NCBI GenBank assembly: GCA_000827325.1
Contig: KN832875.1
Location: 1,984,001 to 2,048,000 of the forward strand
Direction of reading: 5' to 3'
DNA: 64,000 nt
DNA from: Oidiodendron maius Zn
Taxonomy: Eukaryota; Ascomycota; Leotiomycetes; Myxotrichaceae
The translations under genes and the position numbers were made by a program. This document shows, piece by piece, positions 11,914-22,644 of this stretch (position 1 is its first letter; each line of letters starts with the position of its first letter). The notes under the pieces were generated by a model. The model ran no database searches. It was not told the DNA's origin and saw only the letters and a program-made list of their open reading frames with translations.

Positions 11914-12696
11914 CTGGATTTCTCATTAGCTTTGCATTTATCTCAATTGGAGTTGAGATGCCTTACTGTTATTGGGGAATGCTCCTGCAAGACTTCTTTT
12001 GATTGAGAGATTGCGGTTTGATGATTGAATTGAAGGAAAGTGAGAGGAGGCGACAGAGTTTATAGTACTCGTGGCACTAGTGGCACGAACCTTGCGGGAC
12101 AGCAAGACGTCGGAACATGTGACTTGAGGGAAGGGATTACTACCCTTCTCACCCACAAATAAAGACATTTATGGTCTTTGATGCTGTAAAACTCAAGTTT
12201 ACAGTTAAATTGGGTTCTATTTTACACTTCACATGCCGTCTTTCCCAGTGCCTCTGCTCTGTGCACGGCTCGCTTAAGCCCCTATTCCGTAAACTAGTGT
12301 TTCCAGGAATTAATATCCATGGCGCGGGGCGTCCAGATACAATATATTCTGGGCCCCCGCGGTGTACTTGGTTCGACATGACTAGGCTCTACTAATATAA
12401 ACATATAGGCGACTTTATTGAGCTAACTTCATCTTTCTTCTTTCCTTCCCACTTGTTTCGAAAAATCGCATCCCATCATCTCTGACGCAAGCAATAGAAG
12501 GCAACACCCGCTTCTATTGCCACTTGCATCTTCAATAGAAGGTACAATCTTATTTTCTAGATTGCCTCGTCAGTTCCTCTAACTCAGATCTTATTTGCTA
12601 GGGTCCTATCTCGATTGCTTCGATCTGACGGCGCGCATAATCCATAAAGAAAACACCTCTACTCTACCTCAATACCAATACCTCAACATCGACACA
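11914..12696. other. Divergent promoter region between chromodomain and orphan genes
   Basis: Holds the probable 5' UTR and leader intron of the chromodomain gene (about 11914-12060) and the upstream region of the plus-strand orphan gene, including an inverted repeat listed separately. A TATAAACATATA-like stretch lies at about 12396-12408. Confidence 0.45.
12487..12527 (+). repeat. Inverted repeat, possible hairpin, before orphan gene
   Basis: GCAATAGAAG at 12491-12500 and its exact reverse complement CTTCTATTGC at 12511-12520 are separated by 10 bases. Outer arms GCAAG (12487-12491) and CTTGC (12523-12527) extend the stem with a small bulge. A third copy, CAATAGAAGG, follows at 12533-12542. 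It lies about 170 bases before the start codon, so it may be an operator or a structured 5' UTR. Confidence 0.6.
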
Positions 12697-13614
12697 ATGT
12701 CTTCTCAGGAGGCAGCTGGTGTCCTAAGCTCTAAGGCCGAGGAGTATGCTGTTCTTGCCCTCGCTATCTCGATATTTCTGGTTGGCCTAGGTTTGAGTGC
12801 TATGGAATACCTCCTCCTTAGCATCCGCTGCTTCGTCCATAAATTGAAGCCCACCAATGGCGAGCTAATCTTCCTCGTCTCCGCATTCTGGTCCTCCATT
12901 TGTCTCTTCGATCTAGCCTTCTCCACCGCCATCGATGGCTTCATCTCCCTCGTCGCCACTGCAGATGTTGTTGCCAAGTATAACGAACTTCGTGGCCAAA
13001 ACTATACTCTAGAGAAGGCCCTTGCTGTCAATTCCGCCATCCTCCTCATTTATCAGATCGTAACCACCTGGGCCATTCATCTACTTCTGGTCACCATCCT
13101 CGATACGGTTCTCCCTTTCATTTTGAGCCTTCTCCGTGATTGTCGCGGTACCTTCTTCGGACTATTTTCTCGATTCGTCCATCGCTGTATTGATCTTGGC
13201 GTGTTCGCTCATGACTTCATTGAGAAGGAAGGCATTAAGATCTTGGTTAGGCGTGGATGGATTGGCCATAGACTTCAATTCATGCGAACCTGCTCCGACA
13301 TCTGCAAATTCAATCGTCGCTACATTGTAGATGGCGCAAAGAAGGGCGCTCGCTACTTAGCCTGGAACCTCACTGTCAGCCAAGATGCTTTACAGGAGGT
13401 TATGGAGATCCTCCAACCCATTGGTGACTTCGGAGAGCTCGGATTTCATACCTCTCCCAACAAGGTCAACTTCGAGGCTATGGGCTCTGGATCCACCGTC
13501 AACTTTATGATTGAGATGGAGGCTTATGGTCTCGAAGGCACTCGTACAGACGAGCATCCAGACTTCGCTCATGTCAAAGTCATCGGGGATGCTTCTGACG
13601 AGTCCAAGATCTGA
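12697..13614 (+). CDS. Unrecognised membrane-associated protein, 305 aa
   Basis: Single exon; the ATG at 12697 is chosen because it has a good context (CGACACAATG) after a C/T-rich leader. I do not recognise the family. Three to four hydrophobic stretches lie in the first half: about 20-45 (VLALAISIFLVGLGLSAM), 52-75 (ELIFLVSAFWSSICLF), and 115-145 (AILLIYQIVTTWAIHLLLV). The second half is soluble, moderately basic, then ends in an acidic tail (FAHVKVIGDASDESKI). There is no signal peptide and no known catalytic motif. Codon third positions are rich in C and T, which in filamentous fungi tends to mark well-expressed genes, so the frame is very likely real. Divergent from the chromodomain gene. 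Confidence 0.75.
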   Translation: MSSQEAAGVLSSKAEEYAVLALAISIFLVGLGLSAMEYLLLSIRCFVHKLKPTNGELIFLVSAFWSSICLFDLAFSTAIDGFISLVATADVVAKYNELRGQNYTLEKALAVNSAILLIYQIVTTWAIHLLLVTILDTVLPFILSLLRDCRGTFFGLFSRFVHRCIDLGVFAHDFIEKEGIKILVRRGWIGHRLQFMRTCSDICKFNRRYIVDGAKKGARYLAWNLTVSQDALQEVMEILQPIGDFGELGFHTSPNKVNFEAMGSGSTVNFMIEMEAYGLEGTRTDEHPDFAHVKVIGDASDESKI

Positions 13615-14186
13615 TACAACCGGCGGGACTACTTTGACACACTGAAGATCTTAGGGTCATACCTGTGTCGTGGATTCTATTGAGGCTACCGGACGGAAAT
13701 GGATTCTTTTGAACTGGAGGTGATGATTAGGCCTTCTTGTAGACACCTTGCTCGCTAGTTGTTACCCAATAGCTACACATTATGGAATGAGGTATTCCGA
13801 ATACTAGGATCATTCCCCACAAACTTATTCCCCCAGTCTCATTACTATGCTCGTCGTGAAAATAATAACTCGCAGGCTAACTAATCTGCCCTCCAACCCA
13901 CACGCCAAGAAACCCCTCATTCACGTGACTACCCCGCTGTGCCTGAGCGGAAGCGGCCGAACTTTCCTCCAGCGGAAGCTGCAATGTAAAACACGATCTG
14001 ATGACGCTACCTAAATATAAGATGATCACCTATAAGCCCAAAATCCCTAGCGACAATCTAGGTGTTGTGTATTGGAATCTATAAACCCACTGAAGAGTCC
14101 CGATCTTTGATGGGTGTCTCATAAGTGGCTCCGCGCAGGATAACCCCACATATCGCACATTATATTGTCGAGTTCAAGGAGGAACC
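13615..14186. other. Intergenic, promoter of ric8
   Basis: No gene. TCACGTGAC at 13921-13929 contains a CACGTG box about 260 bases before the ric8 start. Confidence 0.4.
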
Positions 14187-15863
14187 ATGTCACTCTCGAG
14201 CCCGTCTTCCCTTCCAGGCGTGACTGGTGGAGGTATAGTAGCTTCATTTTATGTATGTGTGCCAAGCTAAGCTCGGTTTGCAGCAAAGCTGAAGGAAGTT
14301 ACACGGCTTATGGACCAGCTTTCGCTGGACCTGAAAGAGACCAATCTTTCACCTCAACGTGAGCTCCGCCTCGGGAAGTAATGGTCTCTGAGGAATATGA
14401 TTCTAATTAATATAGAAAGAGATAACTCCTTGGAGCAGCTAAAGGTGCATGGCCGTGATCCCAACTATGCGGACCCAATCTTCACCAAAGAGGTTTGTCG
14501 GTCGTAAGAAGCAGACTGTCTCGGTGTCCAGCTAAATGTGTATATAGGGTATCGAGACCTTGACCCGACATGCTTTTGATAGCTCCTCCCCGACGACATC
14601 TAGAAATGCTCTACGGTGCCTTGCGAATGCAATGTTACTGAAGGAAAATACAAGACAGATATTTATCGATCTGGGATGCGCTGAGAAGGCTTGCGACAAG
14701 TTGTGCAGTGATAGTCGAGATGATGAGTTCTTACTATGTAGACTAATTCTGCTGACAACATATGGTACAAGTGTCAAACTCGAGAGGTTGATTGACCAGA
14801 ACCATTTAGCGGAGAACATATGTACAAACCTTGGCCGACACGCAGAGCAATATAGCGCAGAAAGGGAATCTGCAGTGATGGACCCCATGGAGGATATGGC
14901 ACTAGCCGAATCGTTGAAGCTTTTATTTAACATCCTGCATTTCTGTCCACAACGGCTTGGAGCTTTCTCGCCAGCCCTGCCTCACATCCTAACCCTCATC
15001 GACAAGAGACCTATATCATCTGCTAAACCACTCGAAGCTCCAACTGGGTCTCTCCTGAACTCGATCTTGAATCTTCCTCTTGATCAGGGAGAAATTAGAG
15101 CGCGCCTATTTCCAAAGGAAAACCCTAGTACATACGTGGATCGATTTGTGGACATTCTTGATAAATCTACAAAAGTCTACGTTGACGACGAGCTCGATAC
15201 GTTAGTCTCCCCTGTCACGGCCCTCCTACAGAAGGTGTATGAGGTGGCTGGCTCAGCAGTTCAAAAACACATGCGAGAACTTCTCCTACCTACCTTCGAA
15301 GACCGAAAACAGCCCCTAGGTCGTGGGGAGGCACTCTCTGCTCGCCTGCTACGCATCAGTGCAAGCATAACCACCCCAAAAGTCCAGGAATCAATAGGAT
15401 CCCTCTTATTTGGGCTCTCAGACAAAGACGCAAGAACCTTGGTCGAGAATATAGGATACGGCTACGCTTCTGGCTTCCTGGTCCGGCATAAGATCCCCCT
15501 TCCGCAAAACGCTCTCGAGACGCAGGATATCGGTATTGGCGAGTCCAGCAGCTCAGCAGCTAGCAAGAAAGCATGGAAGGCTGTCAATCCTATTACAGGG
15601 CAGACGTTAGAATCGGAGCCTCAAGTTGACCTACCGCAGATGACGGATGAGGAGAAGGAGCGAGAGGCAGAGAGGTTGTTTGTTCTGTTTGAAAGGTTCG
15701 TGTCTCCTAGTATACTATGATAGCAATACCCAAGGCGGAAATATTCTGACATCGAAGGTGCAGGCTGAAGAAGACGGGCGTCATGGACGTGACAAATCCT
15801 GTTGCGGCAGCAGTCCAAGAGGGCAGATTTGAGGAGCTGGATGATGATGCAGAGTCTGACTAA
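14187..15863 (+). CDS. ric8: Ric8/synembryn, G-alpha chaperone and exchange factor
   Basis: Five exons (14187-14232, 14284-14358, 14416-14492, 14548-15695, 15764-15863) splice in frame to 481 residues, the usual length for filamentous fungi. The protein is an armadillo-like helical repeat throughout (RNALRCLANAMLLKENTR, LILLTTYGTSVKLERLI, LKLLFNILHFCPQ), followed by the conserved ASGFLVRHKIPLP and WKAVNPITGQ segments. The tail NPVAAAVQEGRFEELDDDAESD is characteristic; its last exon is reached only through the AG|GTTCGT intron. Ric8 folds and activates heterotrimeric G-alpha subunits in the cytosol and at the membrane; in Neurospora it is needed for growth and development. It is absent from Saccharomyces, which supports a filamentous host. 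Confidence 0.92.
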
Positions 15864-18800
15864 GAGTGGAACAACCTTTATGCCGTGAATGTTAAGAGAT
15901 ATTATCATCGCACAGGCGTTGCGGCATCGGACTAAGAACGTTGCTGGAGTCCAAAAATTGCCCTTAAGGGGTCCGTTTGAACATTGCACTGTGGGGTTTG
16001 CATTGATAGGATTATCATAGAATAAGTCACGAATCGAATCTCCTGCTCTCAAGGTCATACTAAAATATTTGTTTTTTTGCTAGGGGGGTGGGAAGGAATC
16101 CACTAGCCATGACAGTATAAACGTCGTCTCTGCATCTTCAAAGTCAATTCGACGCTCGCCAACTACAACCTATCTCCTAGCCACATATTTTCTCTTAGAT
16201 CCGGATGCGGTGAGAGGCAAATCAAACAAATACTTCCGTCGTCCCAACCTGCCTGCGTGAACACCAACATAGACAGAATCGAGCCATATGTTCAATTCTT
16301 TAGATCAACCCTCACCTGCATCCCATGTGAAAGGGCGTGCAGTAGGTCTCTGCACGAAAAGCGGCGAAAAAGGTCGGGGAATAATATACCGAACCCGACA
16401 GAGAAAAGACAGAGAAGGCCCGACCATAGAAAGGGTAAATAATTCAGAGGGGACCGACGGCTTTGATGATCTACAACGTTGCGAACAGGGTACGAAGGGA
16501 ATTGTAACGTGATATGCAGTGCTATCTAGCACTTTAGCTCAAGGCCTGCTGTGGATGGTGGTCTTGATGATGATATCTTCTATATGGATGCCGGATGCAC
16601 CGAACACACCACGCTCGGAAACCTGAGTTGGGATTGTATAGTAGGCGCTTACCGTTAGGGGAAAGATGTTGGCATAAGTAGACAATCTTTCATGAGGGGT
16701 CGTAGGTGAACTTTCGCAATTGTGTAGGGAAGGTTAAGATCGTCCGCTGCACTCTGAAAGCTACAGCTGGCGAACCCTTGGCAGAGTCTCTATTCGGTGG
16801 GTTCCCCCTGCTCTTGAACAGAGGATGCTCTAGGCTAGCTAGTTTGTCCTTAGGAATCATTTCACAAGTTTATTGGTGTCCAGAGGGCCTTGCCAAGTAC
16901 CTATCAAGGCTAGTTGCTTGTCGGGGCCCTTTTTTGCTGGGTGGTGGTGTAGTAAAAGAGAAATCTCAGAGGAAGTTTGTTGCAATGCAATCATGGACTA
17001 TATAAATACAAGTAAAGCGGTGAAAATAAACGCCGGCAAGCAGCTCTACCTGCCTTTAGAAAATAATTTCGCGGCAAGTACTGAATACGAAAATACTACA
17101 TCGCTCTTGTACTCATTATCTTTGTTCATGTCACAAACGTGTTCACCATCGCTTCAGGTTATGCCGCGCCTCCGCAATACCGCCGTCTCGCCAGCAAGGG
17201 CTTCCTAGCTCCTAGGCAAGCCAGCACGCCAATGGTTCACATGTATGAGACCTGGTTGGCCTTTTTACGCGCCAAGGAAGCTCAGTAGGGATGCGGTGAA
17301 GCACTGGCCCGGTGAGAAATAAAGTACTGACATTCGGCTGCGCCTAACCCTCAAGGGTATTTCTAGGGGCAGGCACGAAACCATCAATTCTTCTTCGCTG
17401 GAAGAGATTCGCAGCTGCTTAAGATTCCAGACATCGAGATCTGGCTAAGAACAGAGAGTTTAGATATGGCTGGCTTTCGGGATTGCAAGTAGGCTGTGTC
17501 TTGGCCATTCCGTGTGCATCGCCCCATTCAAGTGCGCCTTACCGTCAAGAGTCGACCTTATATACCTCACTGGAGGACTTGTTGCCAAAACTATGACACA
17601 AACCCCCTTCTATTTCGCATTCGTCTAAGATGTGTCTTCCTTTCATCGGACTCGGGCTATCATGCTTCAAGGATAGTAGAAGGCCCATCTCGTCGTATGA
17701 AGTGTACGTTTTCAATTCTCGCACAACCTCTCATAACGCACATTAAGATAGCCTCGTGCTGATTCACGCTCTCAAACAGAAGCGCCATGGCCCAGAGAGA
17801 GAAGATCCACAAGAAACCTATAGGGAGAGGAACGAAATCCGATGTCATACACCATACCGATGGTGCGCCGAAGAGGAAAGAGCCAGGGCTGAGGTGGAGA
17901 TTCGAGCCTTTCGCAGCTGGGACGGACAGGTAGTGACTACTTCTCAGGCATCTTTTAGAGCCCGAGACACTATAAACATGAGGAATCTGGCGTGCTGTGA
18001 GTGGGACATAGTTCTTCAATCCTGCAATTCAGACGGAGGGAAGCAGGCTGTTGGCTGAATGGCAGTCACGAGATCTGCACACATTCTCTTGAATACAGGG
18101 CCCAGAAGGCTTCCAGCTGTATTCTCCTCTGGCGATCTCCCCGGGGTGCCCGATGAAGAGCGTGGCGCTGCCCCAAAAGCAACGCTATGGTGCCAAGAAC
18201 AACCCTTCCCCTGCTATCGCCTTATCCATTACCCCAGACCATACAGTACAAAGTAGTACCACCTTTGCCAGGTAGGTTACGCAGCACCATGCAGAGCACT
18301 GTCGCAGATATGGGTGTGAGCGATGAGACCTACACGTACTGGATGTCACACCACATCTCGTTGGGTCCCAAACCACATCCGGAATGGGATTCTGTGGGCA
18401 GATAAACTTCTATCGCGGACTCCCCAACTTGGAACCTGTAAGACATTGCGCGCGTTATGTAAGCGCTCAATCGCCCCCGAAACGGAAATTAAAGTACTCC
18501 CTTCCCTTGCGGTCCTTCAGCCCGCCAGCCAGTGCTGGGTTCGGTGAGCAGCTCCGCACTCAGTCTAGAATGTACGTACAGTTGGTACACTACTGACCGT
18601 GGGGATTGACTGGCGGAGAGCTACAAAGTAGTACCAGCATATGAAAGCTCTGCTGATCCCTCCTTTTAGAACATCTCCCTGTCCAATGCTACTGCCCTCC
18701 CTCCCTCCCTCCTCCCTGTCTTCATCTCCGCGTCCTGTCTCCTTTAATTCTCCGCTATCCCAGGAAGGCCTGGGTTTCCGTGCGGCTGTGCTCCGTGGGA

Positions 18801-19702
18801 CCGATGTCCTTGGCGCTTCTCATGGTCGATGCTATGCATGAACTTCTTTAACCCGTCCTTCTAGCTTCGAAGAACATTCGCGGCGTAGATGTCCCCCTCA
18901 AATTATTCGGTCCTTCTTCCACCGACACAGTTCTGTAGCATCTCCCCTATTCACCGCATGTGATCCTCCACCAGATCTTATGGCAGATCTTATGACGGAC
19001 ATATTCCGACAGGGTGGATCTTGTCTCAGTTGTCTTACTTGCAATGTGGAGTCCCTGGTTCAGGACTTCTGGACGCCTTCCACGATTTCTGGCGGCGCTA
19101 CGGAGCCGCAATCCAGTTGTGACGCACAAGCGAAGGTAAAGGGGCTGCCTCTGCCCTGCCTTTCAGCCAATGGCGCGGAACGGTTGGACTTGCCAGCCTT
19201 GAACCCCGCGCCTTCTTTGGGGCAGATCGTCCCCTCTCGGTACCTGCATGGAGGCATGTCACATCCTGAAAGTTTCTGGCGAACGGGCCGCAACGGTGAT
19301 ACGTCGGCGCTCCTACAACACAGCTTCCTGGCTACAGGTTCCAAGGCAAGGGGTTGGCACACGCCTCTTTACGCGGCAGGCGGTGGGGTCCATCCCAAAT
19401 CTACCTCACCTTATGACAATGCTCGAGGTATACCTCTGCGTTAAGTAGCCAATGAGCATCATTTAGCTCCCTTCTCTTGCCGCAATACAATGGGCACAGG
19501 TATATATGTCTGAATGATCCTCAAGTTGGATTGTTACCGCTTCACTATCCTGTCTTGCATCCTTCCTCAGTGAGACTTTCTACTCTCCTCAGCCAGTGCT
19601 TGAGAACTGAGATATTACTCTAAGATAGTCGAACAGGCCAGCTTCTCCCTCCTTCGAAGCTTCCTTATCCATTCCTTAATTAGTCCCATCAAGTCAGATA
19701 CC
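15864..19702. other. 3.8-kb gene-poor block
   Basis: Many short frames on both strands (longest 154 codons at 18980-19444) but none shows a recognisable domain, consistent codon bias or splice-joined continuation. GC content is ordinary, so this is not one of the AT-rich decayed patches. A TATATATG box at about 19500-19507 belongs to the promoter of the GH64 gene. A long noncoding RNA or an unrecognised multi-exon gene cannot be excluded. Confidence 0.4.
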
Positions 19703-21578
19703 ATGTCCACAATCAACGACGTCCTCACTCAGCAGGAGAAGCATCATATTCTTGCTGCCCCATCCAAGAAGGTGCCAGCTGCTGCTACGAGTGGCACCAC
19801 CACATTCAATCTCTACAATTCGACTACCTCTAATACGGTCTATGCATATGTCACGGGATTAGCCATTAACAACAACTCGTCCACTTATCTGCTCGAGGCA
19901 GATGGTGTTACACCTTGTATGTTCCCTGAAAACGCCACTTCCTCGTTCAGAAATTGTATTACCATATACGACAACCTGTTACTTCACTACTTGGAGAAGT
20001 ATGTGCTAAGTATATAATAGATTATCCTGCCAATCCTTCCTCGAATGGATCTGCGCTGGCTCAGAACTGTTCCATTCCACTTGGAGCAGTGGGTTCCACT
20101 ACCAGCATTACCATTCCGTATACCGCCGGGGGAAGACTTTGGTTCAGCATTGGTAGCCAAATAACCTTTCTGCTGAACCCGTCGAGCACTGGAGCCCAAA
20201 TTGTGGAACCATCTTCCACCAATACCAGTGACCCTAACTACAATCTCACTTGGGACTTTTGCGAGTTCTCCTACTCTAGTGCAGAAATCTATGTTAATAT
20301 CTCCTATGTCGATTTCGTTTGCATTCCGATTGGCTTGGAACTTACAAACACGAGTGGAACTGTCACTCATGTCAGTGGTCTTCCCGCAAACGGACTCGAA
20401 ACCATCGCCAACAATCTGGTCGCGCAAAACAACTCTGACGGCGCAGGCTGGGATCAGCTCATTGTTAAGAAAAGTGATGGATCTACCCTCCGAGTTCTCA
20501 ACCCAACTGGCGGCATTGATTTCAACCCATCTCTGTTCCAGAACTACTGGTCAAGCTACGTGAACCAAGTCTGGGATCAATATGTCAGCACTCCCCTGGT
20601 TGTTGACACACAATATACATGGGGCACAGTGTCAGGAAATACTTCCAATGATCGCAGCTCCATAACATTTAATGGCATTGGCAGCTTTACCAAACCCAGT
20701 GCCGCAGACATCTTTGGCCAGAACACTGGTCCTTTTGCTGCTCAAGCCACAAACACTGCCGAGCTGCTTAACGTCGGGGCAAGACTTTCCACAGCAATCA
20801 ATCGCTCTACACTATTGACCGATGCCAACCAACCTGATGGCGAAACCGTTGCGTCTTACTATACAAACTCAATCACGAACCATTATGCCAGGATTGTCCA
20901 TGCCGCGAACCTAGACGGGAAGGGATACTGCTTCCCTTACGATGATGTCGGAAACTCAAATGAGGTAGATCAAAGCGGCTACCTGAGTGATCCATCACCC
21001 CAAACTCTCTTGGTCACTGTGGGAGGCGGGAACGCCTCGGCGAAACTGAGGGCGAGGCTCGCAGCAGCCGAGAGGCCCCGACCCAGGTTTGTGAGAAGAT
21101 CCTTGGCTCCGATGGTTCCAAGGATCGAGGAAATAGAGGAGCAACTACCCGAATACCGGGACCTCGAGAAAGGTGAATACGAGCATCCAAAGTTGATGAA
21201 TGAGATTGCGAGGCCAGAAGATCCGGCTTCAAGGCTCACTCTCCCCCCAGCCCTGGAACGGACGTTTGGAAAATACTTGGAGGTGAGTTCCGGTATCCCC
21301 TTTCATAGGACAAGAGTAGAGCTAATTCGGAGTAGAAAATTCGCAATTCACCACTCTATGTACGCGTACGTCCGGCCTTGGAACTAATCAACCAATTCTT
21401 TCTCGCCTTCCTTTCTCTCTCTTTTCGGGCTGTGCTTTCGAGGGTGGCTATCGTTGTCTTCGTAATCTTATTTTACTTCCTCGGCATTGAACCTCGGATC
21501 ACAGACGTCCATACCCAGCGACAGATCCTGGAATCAGCAGGTCTGGTGAATAACACCCTTGCCATGCAAGGGCTCTAG
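19703..21578 (+). CDS. GH64 beta-1,3-glucanase domain with C-terminal membrane tail
   Basis: Three exons (19703-19916, 20021-21282, 21336-21578; introns 104 and 53 nt) give 572 residues. The first join yields GVTPYYPANPSSNGSAL, the expected GH64 sequence. Residues about 30-415 are a GH64 (thaumatin-like) domain: VYAYVTGLAINNNS, IPYTAGGRLWFSIGSQ, WDFCEFSY and ISYVDFVCIPIGLEL, ending LLVTVGGG. E153 and D169 match the catalytic pair of the family. After the usual end there is an extra 155-residue extension: a basic-then-acidic linker (RPRPRFVRRS, EIEEQLPEYRDLEKGE) and, in exon 3, a hydrophobic segment at about 520-542 (AVLSRVAIVVFVILFYFLG) plus 30 further residues. No signal peptide is visible. 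It may be tail-anchored or membrane-tethered; ordinary GH64 enzymes are secreted. Confidence 0.87.
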
Positions 21579-22644
21579 GCGCTTGGTGAGAAAGTGAACT
21601 TTAGACATAAGCTGGGTTGCGGTGTTGGTTTTAGGCGGTCGGGCCATTTTCATGTGAATATTTGAGATATAATGTATATAAGAATATGCTTATATTTAGC
21701 TGTTTTAAACACTTCTAAGGCTTCTACTGTTCATAGAACTACGGTTAAAGCTATACTCTTATCTCTTTAAATGACCTTAAACTAAAGTAGCTAGTATTTG
21801 TTTAAGGGGGATAATGTAAGTATAGTATATAACTCATATTAACTTCTAATTTTAAGTAGAAAATCACTTTCTAGTGATAAGACACGTTTATAACTATACT
21901 TTTATATCTAATAGCTTCTATTCATGTTTACTTTACCTGGTGGCCATCAAAAAAGCCTCTTGGCCAGTATACACCTATAGTGTATAGTTTCATACCTGTT
22001 CTGTGTCGACCTCTCTTATGTCTACGCCTTTTACTTCTCCAAGAGTCCGACTCGAGTCCTGACCTTGACCGCCCTTCGTTTCTTAAGCCTCGTGGCCTCA
22101 TCTTCCTGATACGCCTAATAGCATCTTGCACTAGAGACCCAAAAGCAGTCTCGTGGTCTCTAACCTATCCAAGGAAAGTGTATTCGAACATATTATTGAC
22201 TAGTAATCAATCAAGCAAATGCTTTTCGTGGCGACTGCACGGTCTCACGAGTCGTACAGCATAGCTCTACTCTCCTGCAGGAGCCAGGAGGGAAGCCGCA
22301 ATATACAACAATAGGCCGTGGAATTCACGCGCGAACACCGGGTCCGTAACCCGATTCGAGGTTTACTAAGTAACAAGGCAGGATTGAATATAGCTGAATT
22401 GACTGATTCCCTAACTACAGAGACTTGCACTGCTTTATATGTATTCTGTAAGTGGCAGCTGTATGGACCCACAATAATGCCCGGAATAACCATAGTCCGA
22501 TGGACAGTAGGCGAAGATGAGTCAACCTTGAATTTAAAGTTTGAACTTGCGCTCCGTTTCCACATTCTCACGTCTAACTGCGTTCCATTGCTTCGACTTG
22601 AATATTCAATTGGGGGTTCCCTTCTCAGATACTGACTTCTCGCC
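21579..22644. other. AT-rich decayed intergenic DNA and tyrosyl-tRNA synthetase promoter
   Basis: 21640-21930 is strongly AT-rich with many TATA/TTAA steps, as in old repeats altered by repeat-induced point mutation. No element family can be named. On the minus strand 21928-22131 could encode a short Arg/Ser-rich peptide of a kind seen in decayed repeats, but this is weak. The last 150 bases are the synthetase promoter. Confidence 0.4.
22518..22524. promoter_or_regulatory. Gcn4/CpcA-type TGAGTCA box
   Basis: An exact TGAGTCA lies 121 bases before the tyrosyl-tRNA synthetase start. This is the bZIP site of general amino acid control (Gcn4, CpcA, Cpc-1), which is known to regulate amino-acid biosynthesis and several aminoacyl-tRNA synthetase genes in fungi. 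Use in vivo is inferred. Confidence 0.6.

Noticed and set aside
18980-19444. 154-codon plus-strand frame in the gene-poor block
   Set aside because: No recognisable domain or codon bias; overlapped by an equally long antisense frame.
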